This document shows, piece by piece, positions 23,160-32,325 of a DNA stretch of 64,000 nucleotides. The notes below the pieces were generated by a model. The model was not told the DNA's origin. It did not search any database and saw nothing but the letters and a program-made list of their open reading frames with translations. Every line of letters begins with the position of its first letter. Within the stretch, counting starts at the first letter, position 1. The translations under genes and the position numbers were made by a program. Source of the stretch: Marinovum algicola (GTDB lineage: Bacteria > Pseudomonadota > Alphaproteobacteria > Rhodobacterales > Rhodobacteraceae); the NCBI RefSeq assembly GCF_900109145.1, contig NZ_FNYY01000007.1:124001-188000 (forward strand). Reading direction: 5' to 3'.

Positions 23160-24512
23160 ATGAGCAAGGACAGGTTCGAACCCTACAGCACCCGGCGCAA
23201 GATCGATCCGGGCCGGGGGCGGCGGCTGGCCGACAACACGCCCAACGATGCTGATCGGGTCGAGATCGGGCCGACGCGGCTGGCCTATGACGAATGGGCG
23301 GCGGCGGGGCTGGCGCTGCCCGATCTTCAGGCGATGCGGCGCTGGCGCTGGCAGCGTCTGGTGCAGGCGGTGCAGGCGCGCGGCTGGGGCGGGCTTCTGA
23401 TCTTCGATCCGCTCAACATCCGCTATGCCACCGACAGCACCAACATGCAGCTCTGGAACACCCACAACCCGTTCCGCGCCGTGCTGGTCTGTGCCGACGA
23501 CTACATGGTGATCTGGGATTACCGGGTGGCGCCGTTTCTTTCCGGCTTCAACCCGCTGGTGCGCGAACAGCGCTCGGGCGCCGATCTGTTCTACTTCAGC
23601 CGCGGCGACGGGCTGGAGGCGGCAGCGACGGTCTTTGCAGGCGAGGTGCGCGATCTGCTGGCTGACCATGGCGGCGGCGAGATGCGGCTGGGGGTGGACA
23701 AGATCATGCAGCACGGGCTGCGGGCGCTGGAGGGGCTGGGCATACGCCTCTTCCCCGGCGAAGAGGCCACGGAAAAGGCCCGCAGCATCAAGGGGGCGGA
23801 CGAGATCCGCGCAATGCGCTGCGCGATCCATGCCTGCGAGGCGGCCATGGCCGAAATGGAGCGCTTTGCCCGGGCAGAGGTGCCGCGCGGCGATGTGAGC
23901 GAAGATGACATCTGGGCGGTGCTGCATGCCGAGAACATCCGCCGGGGCGGCGAATGGATCGAGACGCGGCTGCTGACTTCGGGGCCGCGCACCAACCCCT
24001 GGTTTCAGGAATGCGGCGGCCGGATCGTGCAGGAAAACGAGATCCTCGCCTTCGACACCGATCTGGTGGGCGCCTATGGCTTCTGCACCGACATCAGCCG
24101 GACCTGGTGGATCGACCCGGGGCCGCCACGGCCCGACATGGTCGACGCGATGCGCCACGGGCTCGACCACATCCGAAGCAACATGGACATGCTGGGGCCG
24201 GGCGTGCAGATCGAGGATCTGAGCCGCAATTGCCACCGCCTGCGGCCGGAGTTCGAGATGCAGAAATACAGCTGTCTGGCCCATGGTGTCGGGCTCTGCG
24301 ATGAATGGCCGCTGGTGGCCTATCCCGATCACACGATGCCCGGCGCCTTCGATTATGCGCTGGAACCGGGCATGACGCTTTGTGTCGAGGCGCTGATCAG
24401 CCCTGAGGGTGGCGATTTCTCGATCAAGCTGGAGGATCAGGTGCTGATCACCGAGACCGGTTATGAACTGCTGTCACGTTATCCCTATGACCCGCGGCTG
24501 ACCGGGCACTGA
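23160..24512 (+). CDS. dddP: dimethylsulfoniopropionate lyase DddP
   Basis: A 450-residue protein of the M24 (creatinase/aminopeptidase P) fold. DddP cleaves DMSP to dimethyl sulfide and acrylate in the cytoplasm. The six metal ligands described for the Roseobacter enzyme (D295, D297, D307, H371, E406, E421) are all present here with a constant shift of four: D299, D301, D311, H375, E410 and E425. The N-terminal region also follows the Roseobacter DddP pattern (KIDPGRG, LADNTPNDADRVEIGPT, STNMQLWN). An ordinary Xaa-Pro peptidase is therefore unlikely. No other known DMSP gene (dmdA, acuR, acuK) is nearby. Confidence 0.93.
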   Translation: MSKDRFEPYSTRRKIDPGRGRRLADNTPNDADRVEIGPTRLAYDEWAAAGLALPDLQAMRRWRWQRLVQAVQARGWGGLLIFDPLNIRYATDSTNMQLWNTHNPFRAVLVCADDYMVIWDYRVAPFLSGFNPLVREQRSGADLFYFSRGDGLEAAATVFAGEVRDLLADHGGGEMRLGVDKIMQHGLRALEGLGIRLFPGEEATEKARSIKGADEIRAMRCAIHACEAAMAEMERFARAEVPRGDVSEDDIWAVLHAENIRRGGEWIETRLLTSGPRTNPWFQECGGRIVQENEILAFDTDLVGAYGFCTDISRTWWIDPGPPRPDMVDAMRHGLDHIRSNMDMLGPGVQIEDLSRNCHRLRPEFEMQKYSCLAHGVGLCDEWPLVAYPDHTMPGAFDYALEPGMTLCVEALISPEGGDFSIKLEDQVLITETGYELLSRYPYDPRLTGH

Positions 24513-24534
24513 GCGGCCGGCGGAGCGGCGTGGC

Positions 24535-24930
24535 TCAGCTCAGCTTCGGAATGCCGTCGGGGAATTCCTCGGCCAGCTCCTCGACATCCTTGAACTTGAT
24601 CGATTCGCCGCAGCCGCAGGCGTCTTCGACATTGGGATTGTTGAATTTGAAGCCGCTTTCCAGAAGCGAGGTCTGGTAGTCGATCTCGGTGCCGAAGAGG
24701 AACATCTGTGCCATCGGCGCAATCATCACGCGGGCGCCATCCTGATCGACCACCTCGTCGTTTTCGCCGATCTCGTCGGCGAAATCCATGGTGTATTCCA
24801 TGCCCGCGCAGCCGCCTTTCTTGACGCCGATGCGCAGGCCGGCATGGCCTTTCTGCTGCATCAGTTTCACGATCTGGCGGATCGCGGCGGGGGTCATGGT
24901 CACGGCTTGCTTGCCGGGGATGCCAAACAT
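24535..24930 (-). CDS. HesB/IscA family iron-sulfur cluster assembly protein (SufA-like)
   Basis: A 131-residue A-type carrier that receives iron-sulfur clusters and hands them to target proteins. The three conserved Cys are C41 (KGGCAGM), C105 and C107 (ACGCGES). A possible later start is M12, which would give the usual length of about 110-120. It is last in an operon with a sugar acetyltransferase and SufT, and converges with dddP. Confidence 0.9.
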   Translation of the reverse strand: MFGIPGKQAVTMTPAAIRQIVKLMQQKGHAGLRIGVKKGGCAGMEYTMDFADEIGENDEVVDQDGARVMIAPMAQMFLFGTEIDYQTSLLESGFKFNNPNVEDACGCGESIKFKDVEELAEEFPDGIPKLS

Positions 24931-24954
24931 GAGCGGGTCTCCTTTGCGCCTTAC

Positions 24955-25521
24955 CTAAGCCTGCACCCGGCGCGAAACAAGCGGGCGGGCCGGATTTCCG
25001 CCAACCGTGATGCCGGCGGCCACGTCGCGGGTGACAACGGCGCCGGCGCCGATCACCGCGTCATCGCCGATGCTGACGCCGGGCAGAAGGATCGCGCCGC
25101 CGCCGATCCAGACATTGCGGCCAATGGTCACCGGCCGGCCGAATTCCAGCCCCCGATCACGGGTTTCCGCGTCGCGCGGGTGATCGGCGGTGAGGATCTG
25201 CACATAAGGGCCGATCTGGGTCATGTCGCCGATGGTAATCGGACAGACATCGAGCAGCACGCAGCCATAGTTGAGAAACACCTTGTCGCCCAGAAACACG
25301 TTCCAGCCGTAATCGACAAAAAGCGGGGCGCGCAGGGCGCAGCCGTCGCCCCGGCGGCCCAGAAGTTCATCCAGAATGGCGGCGCGGGCCGCGCCTTCGC
25401 CGTAGATCGTGGCATTGTAGTCGCGCATCAGGCTCTGGGCGCGCTGCCGCGCCGCCACCAGCTCAGGATCGCCGACATCATAAAGCTCGCCGGCCTGCAT
25501 GCGCGCCTTCTGCGACGTCAT
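24955..25521 (-). CDS. sugar O-acetyltransferase (maltose/galactoside acetyltransferase family)
   Basis: A 188-residue left-handed beta-helix acetyltransferase. The N-terminal Mac domain is seen in MQAGELYDVGDPELVAARQRAQ. Hexapeptide repeats run from about 75 to 180, with catalytic His in TADHPRDAETR and the acetyl-CoA loop GAGAVVTRDV. It acetylates a sugar with acetyl-CoA. It sits between two iron-sulfur assembly genes with gaps of 6 and 24 bases, which is unusual company. Confidence 0.88.
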   Translation of the reverse strand: MTSQKARMQAGELYDVGDPELVAARQRAQSLMRDYNATIYGEGAARAAILDELLGRRGDGCALRAPLFVDYGWNVFLGDKVFLNYGCVLLDVCPITIGDMTQIGPYVQILTADHPRDAETRDRGLEFGRPVTIGRNVWIGGGAILLPGVSIGDDAVIGAGAVVTRDVAAGITVGGNPARPLVSRRVQA

Positions 25522-25527
25522 CGGCGC

Positions 25528-25890
25528 CTACATGAACCCCAGCTCGAGCCGGGCCTCGTCGCTCATCATGTCCATGCCCCAGGGCGGATCCCAGGTGATC
25601 TCGACATCGACCTCCTGCACGCCATCGACGGGCGAGACCGCATCCACCAGCCAGCCGGGCATTTCGCCGGCCACCGGACAGCCCGGCGCGGTGAGGGTCA
25701 TGATGATCATGACCTTGTTTTCGGGGCTGATCTCGATCGTGTAGACCAGACCGAGATCGTAGATATTCACCGGGATCTCGGGATCATAGACCGTCCGGCA
25801 GGCTTCGACGATATTGTCGTAGAGCGGGTGTTCGGTGCTCGAAGGCTTGATCAGCGGCGCGCCTTCCATTGGCGCGGTGGCGTCATTCAT
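25528..25890 (-). CDS. sufT: SUF system assembly factor SufT (MIP18/DUF59 family)
   Basis: A 120-residue MIP18-fold protein acting in cluster maturation. Key motifs are TVYDPEIPVNIYDLGLVY and MTLTAPGCPVAGEMP with the conserved Cys. The tail WDPPWGMDMMSDEARLELGFM is typical of SufT rather than PaaD. ATG at 25890 is preferred over the GTG at 25893. It is first in the three-gene operon ending with the HesB protein. The sufBCDS genes are not in the window. Confidence 0.85.
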   Translation of the reverse strand: MNDATAPMEGAPLIKPSSTEHPLYDNIVEACRTVYDPEIPVNIYDLGLVYTIEISPENKVMIIMTLTAPGCPVAGEMPGWLVDAVSPVDGVQEVDVEITWDPPWGMDMMSDEARLELGFM

Positions 25891-26065
25891 CACGGGGCCT
25901 CGTTTGATTTCTTACCAAACATATAGGGAATGGGGGCGGCAGGGTCCAGAGGGGCCGATGCCGCGGCAGCACGCGCGCCCCGGGCCAGACCCGGGGCCTC
26001 TTGGCCCGAGCCGCGAAAAACCGAGGCCTCGGCAGCGGCGCCGGGGCGGGCCGGGAACCGAGACG

Positions 26066-26341
26066 TCAGTCGTTGATGTCGCGGTCGAAATGTTTGACCT
26101 GGCCTTTGGGCAGCGAAAACAGCCGTCGCAGCACCAGCCAGGCCAGCAGCGACAGGGCCGCAAAGACCAGCAGAATCATCGCCGGTGACAGCCAGGCCAG
26201 CGGCCCCAGCATCGCCAGCCCGACCAGCGCCGCGCCAATCGCGAAGCCGAGAAAGACGAAGCCCGGCACCAGCACCTCGAGGCTGCCCAGCACCAGCGCC
26301 GCCGCCAGCCAGACCCACCATGTGTTGACCAGTTCCGCCAT
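26066..26341 (-). CDS. NfeD family membrane protein
   Basis: A 91-residue short-form NfeD protein with two or three hydrophobic helices (about 8-60) and a short basic C-terminus in place of the usual soluble OB-fold domain. NfeD proteins partner stomatin-type proteins in membrane microdomains. The ATG shares one base with the stop of the stomatin gene (TGATG), the classic coupled pair. Confidence 0.85.
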   Translation of the reverse strand: MAELVNTWWVWLAAALVLGSLEVLVPGFVFLGFAIGAALVGLAMLGPLAWLSPAMILLVFAALSLLAWLVLRRLFSLPKGQVKHFDRDIND

Positions 26342-27228
26342 CACGCCCGGCCCTTGAGCAGCTTGAAGGCATCGCCGAAGGCCTCGAGCGCCTGCGCCGG
26401 GATCACCACCGTCTGGTTGCCGGCGCTGGCGCCTAGGCCGGCCATCGCCTCGACCTGTTTCAGCGCCACCTGGTATTGCGCCGCCTCGATGCCGTGGTCG
26501 GAGATCGCCTGGGCCACCACGGCGGTGGCATAGGCCTCGGCATCGGCCTGGATGCGGCGTGCCTTGGCGGTCTGTTCGGCGGCATAGAGTTCGGCATCGG
26601 CGTTCAGTTCGACGGCGCGTTTGGCACCCTCGGCCTTGGTCACCTGTGCCCGGCGCTCGCGTTCGGCATTGAGCTGTTGCAGCATCGCTTCACGGGTCGC
26701 CTGATCGAGATTGACGTCGAGGATCTCGGCCCGTGTCACCTCGATCCCCCAGTTGTCCACCGCGTCCTCGACGCTGTGCTTGATGGTGTCGATCAGCGCC
26801 GACCGGTTGGATTGCACATGATCGAGCTCCATCTTGCCGATCTCGGCGCGGACGATGCCGGCCACCGTGGTCTCGATCGCGGCGTCGATGTCGCGGATGC
26901 GATAGACGGTCTTTTCCGGCTCGATGATGCGGTAGAACACCGAGGTGTCGACCTGCACCAGCACGTTGTCCGAGGTGATGGCGTCCTGCGAATGGGTGGG
27001 AAGCTGCCGTTCGAGGATCGAGATCCGGTGCGCGACCCGGTCGAGGAAGGGCACGATGAAGTTGATGCCGGGACCAAGCACCGCATGCAGCCGGCCGAAG
27101 CGTTCGACGACGAATTTTTCGGATTGCGGCACGATCTTGACCCCGCGCACGACAACGAGGATCAGGAACAGCGCCGCCAGCAGGATCACCAGATTGTCCT
27201 GCAACAGGGGAAGGATCACGTCTTCCAT
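26341..27228 (-). CDS. SPFH/Band 7 (stomatin-like) protein
   Basis: A 295-residue protein with one N-terminal membrane helix (about 11-28: NLVILLAALFLILVVV). The Band 7 domain (about 29-190) follows, with GPGINFIVPFLDRV and TSDNVLVQVDTSVFYRI. A charged coiled-coil (about 175-245) and a hydrophobic Gly/Ala-rich tail complete it. This is the QmcA/stomatin group, which organises membrane microdomains and modulates proteases. It is coupled to nfeD. Confidence 0.9.
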   Translation of the reverse strand: MEDVILPLLQDNLVILLAALFLILVVVRGVKIVPQSEKFVVERFGRLHAVLGPGINFIVPFLDRVAHRISILERQLPTHSQDAITSDNVLVQVDTSVFYRIIEPEKTVYRIRDIDAAIETTVAGIVRAEIGKMELDHVQSNRSALIDTIKHSVEDAVDNWGIEVTRAEILDVNLDQATREAMLQQLNAERERRAQVTKAEGAKRAVELNADAELYAAEQTAKARRIQADAEAYATAVVAQAISDHGIEAAQYQVALKQVEAMAGLGASAGNQTVVIPAQALEAFGDAFKLLKGRA

Positions 27229-27500
27229 GGGTTCTCTGCGAGCTCCGGGTCTGAGGCCCGAAATCGCGGGCGGATCGTTTTGTAATGCTGTGGTCAGTAT
27301 AACGTTCGAAGGCAGGCGGGGAAGGGCGCTTTCATGAGAACTGTCTGATTTTTCAAGACCTCCCGAAGCGGCGCATCCCCGGGCCGCGGCGCGGCGATCC
27401 TCGGCGTGTGCCGAAACGGTTTATGCCCGCCGGGCCCATCCGACCGCTGAACAATGCGCCTGCGGGCAGGCAGCCCGCCGGCAACCCGCGCGGCATGATT

Positions 27501-28886
27501 TCAATCCGTCTTCCGCCGCCGCACCGGCTGCGGCCGCACATGGGTCTCGATGTGATCGTAAAGCAGACCGGCGATGTTCTTGCCGCTGGCCTTCTCGATC
27601 CCCTCGAGCCCGGGCGAGGAATTGACCTCGAGCACCTTCGGCCCGCCTTCCGAGCGCAGCAGATCGACCCCGGCCAGTTTCAGCCCGAAAACCCGCGCCG
27701 CCTTGACCGCTGCCTCGCGCTCGGCCTTGGAGATGCGCACCACCTGCGCCGATCCGCCACGGTGCAGGTTGGAGCGGAAATCGCCCTCGGCGCCGGTGCG
27801 TTTCATCGCCGCCACCACCTTGCCGCCGACCACCAGGCAGCGGATGTCCTCGCCGGCCGCCTCCTTGACGAAATCCTGCACCAGGAAATTGGCCTTGAGC
27901 CCGCGGAAGGCATCGATCACCGATTGCGCGGCCTTCTTGGTCTCGGCCAGCACCACGCCCTTGCCCTGCGTCGATTCCAGCAGCTTGACGATCAGCGGCG
28001 CCGTGCCCACCAGCCCGATCAGCCCGTCGGTGTCCTTGGGCGAGGCGGCAAAGGCGGTGTTCGGCATGCCGATCTTGTGCCGCGCCATGAGTTGATGGGC
28101 ACAGAGCTTGTCGCGGCTCTGGGTGATACCGGCCGAACCGTTGATGCAATAGGTGCCGATGGTCTCGAACTGGCGCACCACGGCGGTACCATAGCTGGTG
28201 ATCGAGGCGCCGATGCGCGGGATCACCGCGTCATAGCGCGGCAGCCGCTTGCCATCGTAATAGACATCCGGCGCCAAAGCGTTGATCGCCATGTAACAAC
28301 GGGTGGTGTCGATGGTCTCGACCACATGGCCGCGTTCCTCGCCCTCGGCCACCAGCCGCGCCGTGGAATAATTCGCCTCGCGCGACAGCACCGCCACCCG
28401 AAGCGCCCGGTTCGGTGCCATCTTGCGCACGCGGGTCGAATGATAGACGTCAAAGCTCAGCTCGGGCTGCTGGAATTTCTCGGCCGGCACCACGGTGACC
28501 GCCTCGGTCAGCGCCTGACGGCCCAGCAGCATGTGGTTCGACATGCCGCGCCGGTCGGTGAGTGTCACTTCGATCGGCCAGGATTTGGTGCCGACCTTGA
28601 TGTTGGTGCGGATCACGTAGCGGCTCTCGGCCTCGCCATTGGACGAGATCACCTCGCGCCGGTCGATGATCTCGGCCGAGCAGGGAATCGAGAGATCGTC
28701 CCGGCCGGGGATCGGGTGGACGGCAAAGCGGACCTTGGGCTTGGACGCCGGGCCGAAGCGTTCGATCTCATAGGCGTGCAGCGCCGAGGTGCGCGCGCCG
28801 GTGTCGACCTTGGCGCGCAGCGCCGGCAGGCCCAGGTCGGGCAGCGATACCCATTCTTCCCATCCCAGCTTGATCTCTTCGCTCAT
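27501..28886 (-). CDS. fusion of RimB-like retropepsin protease and RimK-type ATP-grasp ligase
   Basis: A 461-residue two-domain protein. Residues 1-145 form an ATP-dependent zinc protease/RimB-like domain with a retropepsin DTG at 28-30 ([14 protein letters not shown]). Residues about 165-450 form a RimK-type ATP-grasp ligase. Its ligase signatures are [47 protein letters not shown] and the metal-binding [13 protein letters not shown]. RimK adds glutamates to ribosomal protein S6; RimB is thought to counter it by proteolysis. Here both activities would be one polypeptide. The basic tail [11 protein letters not shown] is notable. It is divergent from tgt. Confidence 0.88.
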   Translation of the reverse strand: MSEEIKLGWEEWVSLPDLGLPALRAKVDTGARTSALHAYEIERFGPASKPKVRFAVHPIPGRDDLSIPCSAEIIDRREVISSNGEAESRYVIRTNIKVGTKSWPIEVTLTDRRGMSNHMLLGRQALTEAVTVVPAEKFQQPELSFDVYHSTRVRKMAPNRALRVAVLSREANYSTARLVAEGEERGHVVETIDTTRCYMAINALAPDVYYDGKRLPRYDAVIPRIGASITSYGTAVVRQFETIGTYCINGSAGITQSRDKLCAHQLMARHKIGMPNTAFAASPKDTDGLIGLVGTAPLIVKLLESTQGKGVVLAETKKAAQSVIDAFRGLKANFLVQDFVKEAAGEDIRCLVVGGKVVAAMKRTGAEGDFRSNLHRGGSAQVVRISKAEREAAVKAARVFGLKLAGVDLLRSEGGPKVLEVNSSPGLEGIEKASGKNIAGLLYDHIETHVRPQPVRRRKTD

Positions 28887-29062
28887 GTTTCATGCCCCCG
28901 GTTGCCGTGCGGGGCAGCGGTAGCGATTACGGGGCGATGTAGCAAGGAAAGAACGGGCAGGGGGCTGGGATCATCATGCATGGGCTGCAAGCTAAGGCAG
29001 AGCCGGCGCGGGTCAAATCCGCGCTCTCGACAAATGCCGTCAAACCGGGCAAATCCGGGCGC

Positions 29063-30190
29063 ATGACACAGACCTCCTTCACGCTTCACGCCAGTGATGG
29101 CCGCGCCCGCACCGGGGTGATCTCGACCCCGCGGGGCGATATTCGCACCCCCGCCTTCATGCCCGTCGGCACCGCCGCCACCGTCAAGGCGATGCTGCCG
29201 GAAAGCGTGCGCGAGACCGGGGCCGATATCCTGCTGGGCAACACCTATCACCTGATGCTGCGGCCTACGGCAGAGCGCATCGACCGGCTGGGGGGGCTGC
29301 ATGTCTTCATGAACTGGCAGCGGCCGATCCTGACCGACAGCGGCGGCTTTCAGGTGATGAGCCTGGCGAGCCTGCGCAAGCTGACCGAGCAGGGCGTGTC
29401 GTTCAAATCGCATATCGACGGCTCGAAACACATGCTCAGCCCGGAACGTTCGATGGAGATCCAGCGGCTTTTGGGCTCTGACATCGTGATGTGTTTCGAT
29501 GAATGCCCGGCCCTGCCTGCCGACCGCGACCGGATCGCCGAGAGCATGGAGCTTTCGATGCGCTGGGCCGCGCGTTCGAAAGCGGCCTTTGGCGACCGCC
29601 CCGGGCACATGCTGTTCGGGATTCAGCAGGGCGGGCTGGAGCAGGACCTGCGCCAGCACTCCGCCGAGGCCTTGCGGGAGATCGGCTTTGACGGCTACGC
29701 CATCGGCGGGCTGGCGGTGGGCGAAGGCCAGGAGGCGATGTTCGGCTGTCTCGATTTCGCGCCCGGACAATTGCCCGAGGACCGGCCACGCTATCTCATG
29801 GGGGTGGGCAAGCCCGACGATATCGTCGGCGCGGTAGCGCGGGGCGTCGACATGATGGATTGCGTGCTGCCGTCGCGATCGGGGCGCACCGGGCAGGTCT
29901 TTACCCGGCTGGGCCAGCTCAACATCAAGAACGCGCGCCATCAGGACGATCCCAGGCCGCTGGACGAAAGCTGCGGCTGTCCGACCTGCCGCAACTATTC
30001 GCGGGCCTATCTGCATCATGTGTTCCGCAGCCAGGAGATCATCTCGTCGATGCTGCTGACCTGGCACAACCTGCATTATTACCAGGAACTCATGGACGGA
30101 ATGCGCACCGCCATCGCCAAGGGCGGCTTTGCCCAATGGGCGTCCGAGTTCCATGCCCAGCGGGCCCAGGGCGACATCGATCCGCTGTAG
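29063..30190 (+). CDS. tgt: queuine/preQ1 tRNA-guanine transglycosylase
   Basis: A 375-residue TIM-barrel enzyme that swaps guanine 34 of GUN tRNAs for the queuosine precursor. Catalytic Asp residues are in [12 protein letters not shown] (general base) and [12 protein letters not shown] region upstream D ([15 protein letters not shown], nucleophile). The zinc site is [16 protein letters not shown]. The start at 29063 ([10 protein letters not shown]) fits the family; the frame extends 29 codons further. It is divergent from the rimK fusion gene. Confidence 0.95.
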   Translation: MTQTSFTLHASDGRARTGVISTPRGDIRTPAFMPVGTAATVKAMLPESVRETGADILLGNTYHLMLRPTAERIDRLGGLHVFMNWQRPILTDSGGFQVMSLASLRKLTEQGVSFKSHIDGSKHMLSPERSMEIQRLLGSDIVMCFDECPALPADRDRIAESMELSMRWAARSKAAFGDRPGHMLFGIQQGGLEQDLRQHSAEALREIGFDGYAIGGLAVGEGQEAMFGCLDFAPGQLPEDRPRYLMGVGKPDDIVGAVARGVDMMDCVLPSRSGRTGQVFTRLGQLNIKNARHQDDPRPLDESCGCPTCRNYSRAYLHHVFRSQEIISSMLLTWHNLHYYQELMDGMRTAIAKGGFAQWASEFHAQRAQGDIDPL

Positions 30191-30212
30191 AGCCGCGCCG
30201 CAGAGCCGGATG

Positions 30213-30227
30213 ACGTTAAGCTAACGT
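30213..30227. promoter_or_regulatory. dyad ACGTTA-N3-TAACGT upstream of the desaturase
   Basis: A perfect six-base inverted repeat around AGC, 57 bases upstream of the chosen desaturase start and 23 bases after tgt. A regulator is not assigned. Confidence 0.4.
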
Positions 30228-30283
30228 TTGCATGCTTGGGTTATTGCTCTATGAAGCCGGCCAACCAACGAGCAAGCAGGCGC

Positions 30284-31318
30284 ATGACCGAGACACCGCA
30301 ATCGCCCCGGCGATCCCCCGAACCGCGCGCCGCGCGCGACTGGGTCAAACTCCTTTCGGAATACCGTGATCCCGATACCACGCGCAGCTGGTTCGAGCTG
30401 GCGGTGACCATCGGGCCCTTCGTGCTGCTCTGGGCGCTGGCCTGGTGGTCGCTCGGGGTGAGCTACTGGCTGACGCTGGCGCTGTCGTCGCTCAACGCGG
30501 CCTTTCTGCTGCGGCTCTTTGCCATCCAGCACGATTGCGGCCATGGCGCGTTTTTCCGCAACCGCACGCTCAGCGACTGGCTGGGCCGGGTGCTCGGCGT
30601 GCTGACGCTGACACCTTATGACGTCTGGCGGCGGTCGCATTCGATTCACCACAGCTCTGCCGGCAATCTCGGCCGGCGCGGCATGGGCGATATCCACACC
30701 CTGACCGTGGCGGAATATCGCGACCTGACGCCTTACAACCGGCTGATGTACCGGCTTTATCGTCATCCGCTGGTACTGTTCGGCCTGGGGCCGGGCTATC
30801 TGTTCTTTCTGCAAAACCGCCTGCCGCTCGGCTTGATGGAGACCGCGCGCTACTGGATCAGCGCGATGTGCACCAATGCGGCGATCCTCGCCCTGCTGGG
30901 GCTGATCTTCTGGTTTGGCGGGCTGATGCCGATCCTGCTGATCTTCTTGCCCTCGACGCTGCTGGCCGCCACCGCCGGGGTCTGGCTGTTCTATGTGCAG
31001 CACCAGTTCGAGACCACCCATTGGGAGGCCGAGGAAGACTGGCAGTTGCACGATGCCGCGCTGCATGGCAGCTCGCATTACGTGATGCCGGCGGTGCTGC
31101 AATGGCTGAGCGCAAATATCGGCATTCACCACGTGCATCACCTGCACAGCCGCATCCCGTTCTATCGCCTGCCGCGTGTGCTGCGCGATCACGCAGATCT
31201 GGCCACCGGCAACCGGATGACGATCCGCGAAAGCTTTCAGAACGCGCGCCTTCATCTTTGGGACGAAGACAGCCGCCGGCTGCTGTCGTTCCGCGAGGCG
31301 CGGACGTTGATCGGCTAG
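30284..31318 (+). CDS. membrane fatty acid desaturase
   Basis: A 344-residue integral membrane di-iron desaturase. The three His boxes are HDCGH at 83-87, HSIHH at 119-123 and HHVHH at 282-286. Hydrophobic helices flank them (about 38-80 and 190-245). Such enzymes introduce a double bond into membrane lipid acyl chains using oxygen and a redox partner. Start choice is uncertain: ATG 30284 was chosen over 30251 and a TTG at 30236, since only weak ribosome sites exist. An ACGTTA dyad lies in the promoter region. Confidence 0.88.
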   Translation: MTETPQSPRRSPEPRAARDWVKLLSEYRDPDTTRSWFELAVTIGPFVLLWALAWWSLGVSYWLTLALSSLNAAFLLRLFAIQHDCGHGAFFRNRTLSDWLGRVLGVLTLTPYDVWRRSHSIHHSSAGNLGRRGMGDIHTLTVAEYRDLTPYNRLMYRLYRHPLVLFGLGPGYLFFLQNRLPLGLMETARYWISAMCTNAAILALLGLIFWFGGLMPILLIFLPSTLLAATAGVWLFYVQHQFETTHWEAEEDWQLHDAALHGSSHYVMPAVLQWLSANIGIHHVHHLHSRIPFYRLPRVLRDHADLATGNRMTIRESFQNARLHLWDEDSRRLLSFREARTLIG

Positions 31319-31523
31319 GGCGGCTTCGGCAGGTCGTCGCCACCGGCCGGCCTGGACGGGAACCCGAGGCGAAACCCGGCGTTGACCGGCCATGATACGC
31401 CGAATCCGCCACACCGCTTATGTGAGTTCGCCGCCGGCCCGGCCAGCGCCGCGCGGGGACGCGCGGCCGCGACACATGCCGCCGGCGGCGGCGGCTGGCG
31501 ACCGGGTGTCACAATCTGGCGGG

Positions 31524-32318
31524 ATGTGGGGCGCGGTTCTGGTCGCGGCGCTGGTCGCCTTTCCCGTCGTGGCGCAGGAGGCGGACGCGCCCGCCCGGCC
31601 CGAGGTGCCGCCCGAGACTTCCCTGAAACCGCAGGCCCGGCCTGCTGACCGCGCCGGCACGCCCGATGCCGATGAACCGGGCCGCGACGCGCCGCTCGCC
31701 GCCGGGCAAGCTCTGGCGCCAGAGACGCCGCCGAAACCCGACCGCATCGCCATGGGGACGGCTGAGCTGGCGGCCTGTCTTGCCGCGCTCGATCTCCTTG
31801 GCGTGCAATATCAGACGATTGCCCCGATCAGTGAACCGGAGGATGCCGCCTGCGGCATCCGCCAGCCGGTCGAGGTCAGCGCCCTGCCGGGCGGGGTGGC
31901 GCTGGAGCCGGCGGGCCAGATGCGCTGCGAAACCGCGCTGGCGCTGGGGCAATGGGTGCAGGATTTTGTCATTCCGGCGGCAGAGAGGCTGCCCGAGCGC
32001 GGGGCGCTGGCGGCGATCGACCAGGGCAGCAGCTACATCTGCCGCCGCCGCAATTCGCAGCCCGATGGCAAGCTGTCGGAACATGCGGTCGGCAATGGCA
32101 TCGATATCACAGGTTTCCGCTTCGCGTCCGGCGCGCCGATCCCGATCCAGCCACGCGAACGTGACGGCGGCATGGCCGAGGCGTTCCAGGACACGGTGCG
32201 CGCCACGGCCTGCCTGCATTTCACCACGGTGCTGGGGCCGGGGACGGATGCCACCCATTCCGATCACCTGCACCTGGACGTGATCGCCCGGAGCAGCGGC
32301 TTCCGGCTCTGTCAGTGA
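31524..32318 (+). CDS. extensin family protein
   Basis: A 264-residue secreted protein. Residues 1-18 form a short signal peptide (MWGAVLVAALVAFPVVAQ), followed by a Pro/Ala-rich linker to about residue 75. The extensin-like C-terminal domain carries CGIRQPVEVSAL, SSYICRRRN, LSEHAVGNGIDITGF and HSDHLHLDV, which resemble the metal-site motifs of D-Ala-D-Ala carboxypeptidase-like folds. A cell-wall role is likely. The frame is open 44 codons further up, but the signal peptide sets the start at 31524. Confidence 0.82.
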   Translation: MWGAVLVAALVAFPVVAQEADAPARPEVPPETSLKPQARPADRAGTPDADEPGRDAPLAAGQALAPETPPKPDRIAMGTAELAACLAALDLLGVQYQTIAPISEPEDAACGIRQPVEVSALPGGVALEPAGQMRCETALALGQWVQDFVIPAAERLPERGALAAIDQGSSYICRRRNSQPDGKLSEHAVGNGIDITGFRFASGAPIPIQPRERDGGMAEAFQDTVRATACLHFTTVLGPGTDATHSDHLHLDVIARSSGFRLCQ

Positions 32319-32325
32319 GTGCCGC

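Noticed and set aside
22029-24332. Long minus-strand frame opposite the oxygenase and dddP
   Set aside because: Antisense shadow covering two well-supported plus-strand genes and the gap between them.
23160-24512. Xaa-Pro dipeptidase
   Set aside because: The N-terminal half and the metal-ligand positions match DddP, a DMSP lyase of the same fold.
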